A stretch of 64,000 nucleotides of DNA. It comes from Rhododendron vialii. Lineage: Eukaryota; Streptophyta; Magnoliopsida; Ericales; Ericaceae. The stretch spans positions 4,102,001-4,166,000 of the forward strand of contig NC_080558.1 of the NCBI RefSeq assembly GCF_030253575.1. The letters are read 5' to 3'. Under the pieces are notes generated by a model. The model was not told where the DNA came from. It did not search any database and was given only the letters and a program-made list of their open reading frames with translations. Positions 39,550 to 51,399 of the stretch are shown piece by piece. How positions within the stretch are numbered: position 1 is the stretch's first letter; every line of letters begins with the position of its first letter. Both the position numbers and the translations under genes were made by a program.

Positions 39550-40763
39550 TCTTAGTTTTGAAGCTTAGGCTCCTCCAATCAAAGCCTGACAAGTGGAAGT
39601 AGGAACAATACACAAGCTCCTATTAACATGGGTCAACACAAGGATCACCATTAGATGATGGTCTCATGGCATATTATCTCTCAATCAATCCTATCTGATA
39701 TATATTAGAGAATTGACTTTCTCAAGTAGGATGACACGACAACATTCCTTCTTAACAATGATATTGAGATGATCTTTGTGTTTAGAGAAGAGAAGGTATC
39801 AGAAGAAGAAAAGTTTAGTTGACCTAGAAGCAGACAAATGTTGGCTGTCATTTTCTCCTTTAATTGTTTATTCTCTTGAAGGGGTGCTATTTCCAGTACC
39901 TGGGTAGTTATAGTTTAGTTGTACAGAGGGAAGTGTTTTAGGGCAAAATGTGATGCTGTCGGTAGAGCTTTATATGCAACAGGAATCAATCAAAAGCCAT
40001 GGGAGTTGGAAATGTCTGTTAAAAGACAGTGTACTGCTTTGTTGTGTTATTCAGAGATTGGTTTCAATTATTGTTTTTAAGTTTTGTTCACCTTTGTGTT
40101 GTGATCCTTAGGTGCTTTCTCTATGAAACAAAGACGAAAATAGTACATACTCACATGGCTTTTGGATCCCACATCCAATGGTGGAACTAGGATTTCAATT
40201 CGGGGGTAGCGCTGTTTTGTCTTTTTCTATAAATGAATAGACTTCATTAAATTCTCTAGTGGTCTTTAAATGAAAACTATTGAACTATTTATTCATCTTT
40301 TAAATCCTCGCATTAGTGGTCTTTCAATGAAAACTATTGAACTATTTATTCATCTTTTAAATCCCCGCATTTTTAATACTTGTGTGAAAAATCAATCAAG
40401 TTGTTTGGATACCGATAAGTGTCTAATCTATACTCATAAAATAACATTGCTTACAAAACCGAGGGTGGCCCGTGCCACTCCCCCATCTATATAGTTCCGC
40501 CTTTGCCCACATCAAATGATACCGTCAGAAGATGAACATAGAGAAGATCTTCGTGTCCAAAGAACAAATGTTACCGTTGGAAGACGAAGAAAGAAGAAAA
40601 TACTACACAATCCCTTGTTTGACATTGATATAGAGAGGATCTTCGTGTTCAGTTAGAAGAACACTCAGATTTGTTTTTTTGACAAGAAGAACTAAAGTTC
40701 AGCTGACCTAGAAGTAGACAAAGGCTTTCAATAATTTAGTTACAGTAGTATTTATTTGATATA
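39550..40763. other. PRAF 3' UTR and duplicated 3' end
   Basis: About 39550-40140 should hold the 3' UTR and its flank. A hAT MITE sits at 40176-40505 and contains a 58-bp tandem duplication (40261-40376). From about 40514 to 40763 the sequence resembles 39740-39870 (shared 'gacctagaagYagacaaa' and 'gatctttgtgtt'), so it is a second, diverged copy of the PRAF 3' region. That copy continues at 54539 beyond the retrotransposon. Confidence 0.65.
40176..40505. mobile_element. hAT-type MITE downstream of PRAF
   Basis: A 330-bp element with ends CAATGGTGGAACTA and the complement of CAAAGGCGGAACTA, flanked by a perfect 8-bp TSD cccacatc (40168-40175 and 40506-40513). No coding capacity. Confidence 0.87.
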
Positions 40764-41447
40764 TGTAGCAGGCCGAACATAGAATTTCGCAGTGATACGG
40801 ACCGAACCCCGTCCGTGCCGAGCATAAACCTTGTGCACGGCTCCCGTCGTTACTCTTCGTCGCCAACCCACTTGCCACAGGCTCGGTGGAAGACAAGCCC
40901 GTACTCGGCCACCGTCCTCGGCGAGGTCCGTCACGACGTGTCCTTCTCTGTCGATCGCGTGCCAGGATCGGCAATGTGCGTGCTCGGCCACCAGCGGAGC
41001 ACGGCTGCTGCCGACGACGGCTGGCTGTTGAGTCACGCGTCTCCCCAAGTGCGGAAGCGGTTATAACAGAAGATGATCATGGGCGCACATGGGTGTGCCA
41101 GCTCAGCCTTAAAAACAGTTACCAGATCTATTTCATGATGTCACCATGACATCACTTGGCTCGTAAAAGGCACGCGATCGTACTTGGAGAGCAAGCCAGG
41201 AAGGTCCTATAAATATCCAGTGATGGTAACCCTAAAGGTACATGCGACTCAATACTCACACAGATACACTCTCCAGTCTTCTGCTTCCTCTCTTTGTACT
41301 ATACTTATCCTCTCGCCGGAGGGCCTTGCCGGGAGAACTCCCGGCCAGGTCTTAGTCGTGCGCTCCCTGTGCAGGCTAGGGGAAGAAGGCTCAATAACCA
41401 TCGAACCACCAGCGAAGGAACGATGATCGAGGATCACGGGCCACACA
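40764..41447 (+). repeat. 5' LTR
   Basis: 684 bp, TGTAGCAGGCCG..CCACACA. A 'tcctataaatatccag' phrase near 41204-41219 may be the TATA region of the element's sense promoter. It is a close match to 53839-54538. Confidence 0.93.
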
Positions 41448-41551
41448 ATTGGTGAACCCGACGTGAAACACAAAACTTCTTATCCAAACGGCTCGAACCT
41501 CCTTCAGCTCATCCTCTCCTCCTTTAAACAACCACTACGGCTTCGATTACC

Positions 41552-43696
41552 ATGAGCGGAGATCTGGCAGACGTCACCGTCTTAGGGGCCAAAGACGCCA
41601 ATGGAAACACAATCCTTACACCGTTTTCAAAGGGGCACATGTCCATTTCATTTCCCCCCAGTTCAGGCCTCTCCCCAGTGGCGGACGACGTAACAACGGC
41701 CTACATCCGCTTGTTACAACGTCGCGACGAAGATAGGGACAACGAGTTGGCAGCTCTGAGAGCGAAAGTTGCCCAAATGAAACAACAGATGCAGCAAGAT
41801 GCCGCTCCCGCTACATCTAGATCGGCGGGAGGCAGAAGCGGGAGGCGATGAAAGCAAACACCACCCCCACCACAGCCACAAGAACGTCCTCACGAAACCG
41901 GCCACTGCGGCTCCGTCAAGGACCGCCTTGGCATCCCACCAGATCCAGGTGATGCGAGGGAGATCATACTTTACAAGCGGAACACAACATCTGGAACACA
42001 GCGCTCAAAGGGCCACCACGATAACACTAGGGATACCGAGTCGTTTACAAGCACATACTCGACTGGTCGCGCAGAATTCTCTCGCACAATGGTTTCCCAC
42101 CGTAGCCGAGATTCCGTGGAGACCAGACGCCATGTATCTGAACGACTCGGGAAAATCCCAGCAGAAAAATTCGACAACAGCAACCAGGCTCGACGGAACG
42201 GAAAAGGTGTGCATATTGAAGAATTGAACAACGAAACAAAATCCGGTAAGGACAGAGGAGAAACGGTTGAAGGATATTGTCGGGTGACAGCGGACTTACG
42301 AGACAAACTCCGGCATCGAAACCGTGAAAAGTCTCCCGACAGAGACTACAAGAGAACAAAGATGGATGAGCACGGCAAGCCACCGCGCCCAGGTTTTGAG
42401 CGGCAGCTGAAGGATCTCGGCGTTTCACCCTTCACACCACACATAATCAACATGACGGCCGAACCCAACTTCTACTTACCAAAGTTTACAAAGTTCGATC
42501 CTACCACATGCGAAGCCTACATCCACCTAATTCACTTCCGTCAAACCATTGAGCTATGCACCACAAAGGACAAAATCAAATGCAAGGCATTCCTGTCCAG
42601 CCTCGGCTCCCTTGGACTCCAGTGGTTCAACAAATTGCCCGCCGGATCCATACGGAACCTGGCCGACCTTGAACGCGCCTTCAACACTCGCTTCATCATC
42701 AGTAACAGGACAGCCAAGGAGCCTAAGTCCTTGTCCCAGATGAGGAAGCTCCCAAACGAAACACTCAGACACTACGCTGAGCGTTCCTGGCAACTTTTCA
42801 ATGAAATTCTTGGAATCGACGAGTACTGGGCCGCTCGCACCTTCAAAAATGGGTTGGAATCTGGTAGCAAAATACTCGACGAACTGGCTATTCGACCTCC
42901 GCACGGCATGGGAGAGTTGATGCATGTTGTAGAACGATTTTGTGCCCTTGAAGAGTTCTACGCGGACCGAGCCGCTCAAGGGATCCCCAGTTCAACAACC
43001 TGCCTGCCGACGACAGCTCCTCAGCTGCAGACACTAATCGTAACTCAACAATCCCAGCCAAAGAAACACGTCAACAACATCAAAGAAGGGAAGAAACACC
43101 AGCCAAAAGAGCACGACTACGTGGCCGAAACCACCCACTTCAAAGAACCCATCTGGTCCTTCCTAAAGGAAATCATGAGGCAACCATGGTTCGAGTGGCT
43201 GCAAGGCAAGCTCGGCATGGACAACGGCCAAGCGGATCAGAACCTGAGGAAGAAGTGCTCGTATCACAATGAGCTCGGCCACTACCCAACTGCATGTGCT
43301 CCGTATAAGGCGCTGTTGGAACGTTTGGTGGCCCAAGGCCATCTCGACCAATATATTGATCGAGCAAAAACACCCGCTCGCCCACCTGTCAGAAATCCCA
43401 ACCTCAATGAACCACGACCGACGATACATGTCATCCACGGCCCAGTGACAAAAGAATCCGAAGCACACCTCCGAGCTGACCTCGATCGCGCCTCCACTTT
43501 TAAACAGGTACTTGCGGTAGGACCCGGGTCAAAGCGCCCGCGCCCGGACGAAATGCCCAAGTGGACCATAACTTTCACCGAGCGCGACCTTGAGTTCGTA
43601 CAAACTCCACACTCTGATGCTCTCTCGTTACCGTGCAAATCGGAGTCCACGATGTCAAGAGAATCCTCATCGACCAGGGAAGCTCAGCAGAGGTGA
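41552..43696 (+). pseudogene. Retrotransposon gag, frameshifted
   Basis: An N-terminal frame (41552-41851, MSGDLADVTVLG) ends in a stop. Homologous gag sequence then continues in another frame, open from 42089 to 43696. The retrotransposon gag domain covers about 42470-42970 (WFNKLPAGSI, LSQMRKLPNETLRHYAERSW). A zinc-knuckle-like CSYHNELGHYPTAC follows near 43257-43298. A dinucleotide surplus in a CTCTCT run near 43620 shifts the frame before the protease. In an intact Tat element gag would form the particle coat. Confidence 0.85.
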
Positions 43697-46600
43697 TGTA
43701 CTATGATTTGTTCAAAAAGCTTGACCTCCCAGCGTCAGCCCTACAACCCGCCGAAGTCCCTCTCATCGGATTCAACGGAGCACCGGTTTGGCCACTCAGT
43801 CGAATCTTCCTTCCGGTCGTCGCAGGTTCGAAAACGTTAACCGTTGAGTTTATCGTCGTCAACGTGCCGAGCCCGTATAACGCAATTCTTGGCCGAGCCT
43901 GGCTTCATGACATGCAAGCGATCGCTTCGACCTACCACCAGGTTGTCCGTTTCATCGGCTCCAATGGACGACAGGAAGATCTGCGAGGTGACCAAGTAGC
44001 CTCCAAAAAGTGCTACGTCTCGGCTGTTCACAACTCCGCCAAGGCCAAACAAGTACAATGGGTTGAAGTCCCCGACATGGCCGTGATCGACGACGTCAGC
44101 CAGAGAGCTGAGGACAAAACCGAAGAGGACCTAATCCCATTGCCCCTCAACGAGGACGGTTCACGTTTCTTCTTAATCGCATCCTCACTCAGCGATGACG
44201 ACCGGGAAGAAACATTCCGCTACCTAAAAGACAACGTAGAAGTCTTCGCGTGGACCCCCAACGAAATGCAAGGGGTCGACCCAGATTTTATCTGCCACTC
44301 TCTCAACGTCAGAAAGGACGGGAATCCAATAGTCCAGAAAGCGCGACGCTCGGCCACCGAACATGCCGATGCTGTTGTAGAAGAGGTAAAGCGGCTACTG
44401 GAAGCTAATGCCATCCAAGAAGTGCAGTACCCAACTTGGCTTTCAAACACGGTGGTCGTTAAGAAGAAAAATGGCAAATGGCGAGTTTGCGTCGACTACA
44501 CCAACCTTAACGACGCTTGTCCAAAAGATTGGTTCCCACTTCCCAAGATCGATCAACTGGTTGATGCAATAGCAAGACATGCTCGGCTAAGCTTCCTCGA
44601 CGCTTACCGTGGCTACCATCAGATAGCCATGGACAAAGATGACATGGAAAAAACAGCCTTTATTACCCCTTACGGCATTTTTTGTTACCGCGTCATGCCA
44701 TTCGGCCTCAAAAACTCATGCGCCACATTCAACCGTGCCATATTCAAGATGATGCATGCCCAAATTGGCCACACTTTGGAAGCCTTTGTCGACGACCTTG
44801 TCGTCAAAAGCCAGAAGGAGAGCAACCATCTCCAGGAGCTGAAGGAAATATTCGACATTCTCAAATTCTACAAGCTCCAGATAAACCCCGAGAAGTGTGC
44901 GTTCGGCGTAAGTGCTGGGAAATTTCTCGGACATTTGGTCACCAGGCGCGGTATTGAGGCCGACCCCAACCAGATTAAAGCCATTGCAGATTTGCAGTCA
45001 CCAAGAACAATTAAGGAAGTACAACGGCTCACTAGAATGGCAGCCGCTTTGAACCGGTTCATTAGCAAGTCCTCCGACAAGTGCCATGCCTTCTTCAATG
45101 CGTTGAAAGGCAAGAGCCGACGCAGCTTCGAATGTACACCAGAGTGTGACTCCTCTTTGGCTGAACTCAAAGAGTACCTCAGCTCGGCCCCACTACTGGT
45201 AAAGCCAAAAGAATTCGAGAACCTATATTTGTATCTTGCTGTCTCCGCCCATGCGATCAGTTCTGCACTCGTTCACCGGGAAGGGGTTGATGAGAAGCCG
45301 ATATACTTCACAAGCAAAACACTTCTTCCAACACAAACACGCTATCTTCCTCTGGAGAAGCTAGCCTTTGCTCTCGTTTCGGCGGCGAGGAAGCTATTGC
45401 ACTACTTCCAGTCCCACCAATCACCGTCTTAACAGAACACCCCCTCAAAGCTCTCTTTCGAAAGGCAGATCTCTCCAACTGGGTATCAAAATGGGCTGTC
45501 GAACTTGCGAACTTCGACATCAGCTTTGAGCCACGAACGGCAATTAAGGGCCAGGTGTTGGCCGACTTCATAGCAGAACTCACTCCAGCAGATATAGCGG
45601 CACTCAATGCTCCAACCCCACCAGACGTAGCCGAACGTAGCTCCGTGACCATGCCATGGCACCTTTTTCAAGGCGAGACTTGGCGACTTAACGTTGACGG
45701 GGCTTCCAACAGCAACGGAGCCGGAGCGGGGGTAGTCTTGGTCTCACCTTGTGGAACACTTCATGAAAGCTCCCTCACCATCAACTTCCCAGCCACCAAC
45801 AATAAAGCTGAATATGAAGCCCTCCTCGCTGGCTTACGCTCAGCCATCGCGATGAAAGTCACCAACCTCGTTGTCTACTGCGACTCCCAACTCATCGTTA
45901 ACCAAGTACTCGGTGACTATGAAGCTCGGGACCCTCGAATGTTGAAATACCAAGCCACGACAGCTGAGCTCATCTCTCAGTTTCGCAATTTCAGCATCGA
46001 ACAGATCAACCGCGAGCACAACGCACACGCGGACGCACTTGCAGGCCTCGCGTCGGCATCCACAGCTTCAGAATTGCTTCAGAATTGCTTCAGAATTCAG
46101 AACCATCAACTTCGGCAGCATTGACCGCCCGTCTTTTGAGCCCACTCCAGAGGTACTCAATGTCGAACTCGGTCCCAACTAGATGGATGAGATCGTTGCG
46201 TTCCTTAAGCACGACACCCTACCCACAGACAAGAAGGAGGCTTACCGTGTGAGAAACAAGGCCGCTTACTACTGGCTTTTTAAAAGTGGCCAACTATACA
46301 GGAAATCCATATCCGGACCGTATCTCCTCGTTGTCCACCCCACCCAAGTGTCTGAAATTCTGACAGAACTTCACTCAGGCAGCTGCGGCTGCCACTCTGG
46401 CGGCCGCTCCCTTTGTCAACATGCCATGAGCCAAGGTTACTTCTGGAAGAACATGAAGAAAGACTGCGAAGAAGTTGTCCGCAGATGCCGACCGTGCCAG
46501 CTGTTTTCACCTATCCTGAAACAGCCTGCCCAGAACCTTTCCCCCATCACTAGTCCCTGGCCCTTTGCCCAATGGGGGCTTGATATCGTGGGAAAGCTGC

Positions 46601-47409
46601 CAACGGCTCCTGGAGGCTTCAAGTTTCTGATTACAACAACGGACTACTTCTCCAAATGGGTTGAAGCTGAACCCCTCATAACGACAACTGAGGCTGATGT
46701 TCGAAGATTCATATGGCGAAACATTGTTACTAGGTTCGGCGTCCCATATGCCATTGTCTCTGACAACGGAACTCAGTTCGTCGGCAAGGACCTCACCAAC
46801 CTTTGTGCCGAGTTTGGGATACGTTTCTTCAACTCCACATCAGCCTACCCCCAGGGAAATGGCCAGGCAGAGGCCACAAACAAAACCGTCTGCGCTGGCA
46901 TCAAGCGTCGGCTGAGCTCCAAAAGAGGAAAATGGGCTGAAGAATTGCCACGCGTTCTATGGGCCTACCGGTCTACACCAAGGCGTTCAACGGGCCAGAC
47001 ACCATTTTCAATGGCGTTCGGCATGGAAGCCGTGATCCCGTTGGAGTCCAAGTTTCCAACTCTCAGAACAGAAACATTTGACCCCAAAACAAAAGATGAC
47101 ACTATGGCACAAGAGCTGATTTTGGCAGAAGAGAAGCGTGATGACGCTCGCCTGCACCTCGCTGAATACCAGCAGCAGGTGGCCAAAGGATACAACCGCA
47201 GCGTGCAAGTCAAAAAGTTCAAGCCAGACGATTTGGTTTGGCGAAAAGTTGTGCAAGCCAGCAAGAAAACAAAATTCAAGCCCAACTGGGAGGGACCTTT
47301 TCGTATCGTCAAGATTGCTGGTGAAGGTGCCTACGTGCTGGAAGACATGAATGGGAAAGTGCTTACCAACCCGTGGAATGCGCAGAATCTGAAGAGAGCA
47401 TACATGTGA
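43633..47409 (+). pseudogene. Retrotransposon pol: PR, RT, RNase H, aRNase H, integrase
   Basis: Protease: [17 protein letters not shown] (about 43660), with the DQGS variant common in this lineage. Reverse transcriptase about 44430-44960, with [31 protein letters not shown] and the catalytic FVDDLVVKS. The gypsy RNase H (about 45190-45480) is broken by a one-base loss near 45417. The second RNase H (about 45680-46060) has VDGASNSNGAGAG and NNKAEYEALLAGL. A TAG at about 46181-46183 separates this from integrase (46183-47409), which has the HHCC-like zinc region (CRPCQLF), GLDIV, VSDNGTQF and GQAEATNKT (D, D, E residues). It has no chromodomain. The breaks make it inactive. Confidence 0.92.
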
Positions 47410-48423
47410 ACCTTCCTCTAACATGCTCGGCTGAACACCATCCCCTTGTGTTGCTAAAAAAATTTCTTTATGTCTGGCTCCGGCCTGTTTATCTATGATC
47501 TTTTTTATTTTTAAAGAAGGGCTTCGACCCACTATTTTTGCCTTCTACTTTCTCTGTACTTCATGGATTATTAATGGAAGGACGAGCTTTTTTAGTTCAA
47601 AAGTCTTCAAAATATTTCAAGTTTTATTCCACTCCCGGCTAGAAAGCCAAACACAAACGTTGACTTCGGTCACACCCACAAACGGCTCCTTAAAAAGCTC
47701 TTTGCTTCGGCCACTATCACCGCCCAAGAGAAGCAATCATTGGACATATGGTCCGCCGAGCCTAAAATACACATACCTAATGGAACTTAGGCTTCGGCTC
47801 GGATTGGCAAGACACTACGGTCGGCCACCAAAAGGTTACACTCACATTTTGGCGAGCAAACCACCCTCAAACAATCACTACTCTCAACGTTCCTCGTACC
47901 ATGGTCAGGGGTGACACTTTGACCGAACCCCCCAGCTACTGGCAAGGGGCACCTAGCACTCCCTTCAAACTCGCCAAAGGGCTGAATCATGCCAGAATAC
48001 AAAAACCCAAGTTCGGTGACCTGTTAGCACTGCAATACTACTTTGGTCTAAGCTTGGCAGATACATCTATACTTCACCAATCACACCATGCGAGAAATTC
48101 TACTTAGCCGAACCTAGACCAAAGTGGGGGCTACGGATAACTACACACCCAAAACAAGCAAGACTATCAAAATGTAACGAAAACATGAAAACAATCAATC
48201 AAGTTCGGCATCAACAAAGACGTTGCAAAAGAAGCTATGCATTTGAAACAGCAAGTGATTCAACAAACTCCTAAAGCTGGGAGGTACGGCGTAGTAAACC
48301 GTTCGGTGCCGACCCCCCGTCTACTATTACATCTGGCACGGTAAAATTCCAAAGTTCAGGAGTCGTCCAGTCCAACAAAAATTTTCAAAGATCAAACAAA
48401 AGCAAAAGGAGAAATCTCTAAAT
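47410..48423. other. Spacer between pol and the antisense gene
   Basis: About 1 kb between the stop of integrase and the stop of the antisense ORF; the two genes converge here. ORFs in this stretch are short and match nothing I know. It probably holds both 3' ends. Confidence 0.5.
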
Positions 48424-50961
48424 TTAAGGAACATCGTCAGCAGCAACGTCATCAGCCACCTCAGTCTCAGGCTCGGCAGCCCTCTCATCACTCTTATGGA
48501 CCTGCTCGACGTCCTGCTCGGCCACTTCCCCTTCAGCATCCCCCACCTTCTCTTTACCTGAGCCATCCCCACTGCCGTTGGCGTCGGCATCACTAAGGTC
48601 GTCGACATCATCTTCGCTCTCGGGAAATTCATCTGGAGGAAGTGGCTCGCACTCTTCTTCAATGTATGGCAAAACGAGCTCGGGAACGACGGGTGCAGGG
48701 ATTGACTTGGTCAGGTTAAGATCAGGTTCCAGCTGCAGGACCGCGCACGCAGCCTTCACACCATCCTTATACCCAGTACGGTACGAGATTGGAAGCTTTT
48801 TCTTGAGCTCTTCATTCACCATCGACCGAGCGTTCCTAATGTACTCAGCACCGGCTCGGTCGTACCCAGCTTGATAAGCCTTCTCGTCCACCTCCTTCGT
48901 TTTCCTCTTCTTTCTCCTTAGCACTTGGCTAAGCTCGCGCTCAGCCTTCTTGGCTTTCTCCACGGCGTCGTCCCTCTCCTTCTCGAGCTCGGCAATCTTA
49001 GCCTTCGCGAGCTTCAAACCATTCTTCGCGGCCTTCGTTTTCTCAAGCTCGGCCTTAGTGTCATCGCGATAGCGCATCCTCTCAGCAGCCAACAAATTAG
49101 CCTGATTGGAAACCCGCAGTAGAGCCTGTCCAGCCTGCAGAAGACAGAACGATTAGGCTCGGCGACAAAAGTACAGCCGAACATCATGTCTAAGAAACGA
49201 AGTGAGCTAATACCTGAACAAGGTAGGCGCTCGCAGGAACGATGCTCGGCTGCAGCTCCCTAGGAACCCTCTCCATATCCCTCGGCAGGGCAAGGCCGTG
49301 CAACATGGTGACGGCTAGTCGTGGCTCCAACTTAACGCTGTCTTCGACGCTGACGACCCTACCTTCGGCTGTAGCAAATGAAGGTGCGAACTCCTGCACG
49401 ATCACTTGGCCCCCAGAACCCACCGACTTTTTTGCAGCCTTAGAGCCACCAACAGTAGATGACTCAGTCTGGTCTTTGAGAATTGGCGTTGGCGGCCTAG
49501 TAGGAAAGAAGTCACGAGTGACCTTCTGCTTCTTGGAAGTAGGTTCAGCCGTTTCAGCTTCCTTCTGCCGAGCAAGGGCACCATCCCTGAGGTTGATCTT
49601 CACAACGTTCCTCCTTCCCATATCGTCGGCAAATTCGGGAATAAGGGTTCGGAGGGGAGGGATGCTGATACCTGGGAATTCAGATGGCTGACTCTCCTGG
49701 AACCAGAAATCCGCAGACTTCTTAAAAGTTGGGAACTTGAGTCGAGGTTCCTTCACCTTCTTGCTCGGCTTAATTCCTCCCACCTGCTTCTCAGAAACCT
49801 TCTTGCCCCTAGGCTTCGTGATCGGCCCTGCCTCGTCCTCTCTTCTCTTCAACTTCCCTTTATATGAAGGTTCGTAACCAAGTAGCGTCGGCGCGTCGCG
49901 GCAGATTTGAGCCTTCAACATTTCGACGTTCTTCTCTACAGCCAGAGACTGCTGTACCTTCGTAATTGATCGGTGATCTGCAAGAAGAGAAGGTGTTAGA
50001 TAAACGACGGGAATGCAGAGTGAATCATGCTCGGTGAATTAAGAAACAGAAAATAACTTCGGAAGTCTTTGATCTTCGGGACGCTATGCAACCGCGTTGA
50101 TTGACCGCCAAACTCGTAATTACCGCCAACTTCAACATAGAAGTTAGCCCACTTGTCGGTGTCGGGCAACCCGTCTATTAGGGGCTCCTTACGGCTGCGC
50201 GTCGACAAGTACCTACGTTCGGTCTTGCCATGCCTGAACATGATGTAGGTATGAAAAAGGTCGGCAACTGTAAACTCAAGATTGTGGAGCTCCTTCAGCT
50301 TAATCACGGACATCACTATCCTATAGCTGTTGATGGCAAAAAAGTGGGGTACCATGCCGAACCTGGTCGGCAGTTCCCTTAGAAATGGGTGAAGGGGAAA
50401 GCGGAGTCCTGCCTCACAAATAGCCATGAAGGGGACTGTTATGTGCTCGGGACGGTCCACCCGCTTGTCCCTAATTCGGTCACTGGCGACCCGACTGACG
50501 ACGACGTCATCTGGAATGTTGTATGTTCGGCAGAAATTAGCGTACTCGTTAGGACGGTCGCTGAAGTAGTGAGCATGAGGACAAACCTGCCCTCGCTCGT
50601 AACGATCAGCGACCTCCCTGTTCTCGTATGAAGTTTCGGCGGGAGCAGAACGGGAAGAAGTAGCAGCTTCGGCCTGGGGACGAAGCCTAGACTCGGCCTC
50701 AGGACCAAGTTCGTGCTCGGATTCGGACTCTGTGCTAGTGGTAAAAGTTATCTCAGGCGCGGTGTTGTACCCGCCATCGTATTCGTGGTCGCGTTCGGCG
50801 TTAGAGTCGCTGGAACCAGACGTATTGGAAGCAATTGAAGAGGCCTGGCGTCGGCTCCTGTACCTCTCCACGTATGCTCGGATCACGACATCTGTGGAAT
50901 CGTCCCCTGAACTTTCAGAGTCGGATGAAATGATGATAACTGAGTGAGCCAGACCTAACAA
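48424..50961 (-). CDS. Antisense extra ORF of the Tat element (putative gypsy-type transposon protein)
   Basis: Three minus-strand exons join in phase: 50961-50058, 49977-49214 and 49134-48424, about 792 codons, all open. The introns are 80 and 79 bp with normal GT..AG borders. The first exon has an Asp/Ser/Glu-rich head, then a globular region (CEAGLRFPLHPFLRELPTRF, NSYRIVMSVIKL) matching the plant 'putative gypsy type transposon' domain (PF04195). The third exon is a coiled coil (Lys/Glu-rich, about 60-180 of that exon) with an acidic tail. Such extra antisense ORFs are known in Tat elements; their function is not. I find no in-frame ATG before MAICEAGL; the reading frame continues through a plausible acceptor (TTGTTAG at about 50960) into a leader exon that is open but lacks ATG. 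The start is therefore unresolved or lost. Confidence 0.72.
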
Positions 50962-51399
50962 AGATAAGAGTGAAACAATGAGAACCCTCGTCGTTGGCTA
51001 GAAGGCAAGGATCTTGCTACGTTCGGCTACCTAAAACTGGCCCACCCTATTATCACATTCCACAGATCCAAGTTCGGGAAACACAGACTCAAGTCGACAA
51101 GCTCGGCCAAACCCATTGTAGGCCAAGCTTATCAACGTCAGAAACTGGGGCTCGGCCAGCCCCGCCATCGGCCCAAACCACCAACATCAAGGTTGGGGCT
51201 CGGAAGAGCACATTGAAGCTGGAGATGAACAGTTCGCCCATCTCCAGTAATACATTATTCACTTAGAACAAGAAACTCCCAAAAAACCTAGAAAATGAAC
51301 AGAAAATGCAGAAAACTTGCATTAACAACGAGAGTGATGGAAAAAAGAACTCGTACCTGTGATTTTCAGCAAGATCTGATGGAGAAACCTTTGGGAATC

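Noticed and set aside
42045..43650. Long minus-strand ORFs opposite gag
   Set aside because: Shadows of the sense gag frame; no domains and no splice signals, unlike the antisense gene further right.
47495..47914. ORF of 139 codons after integrase
   Set aside because: No domain and no family resemblance; it lies in the spacer where sense and antisense transcripts should end.
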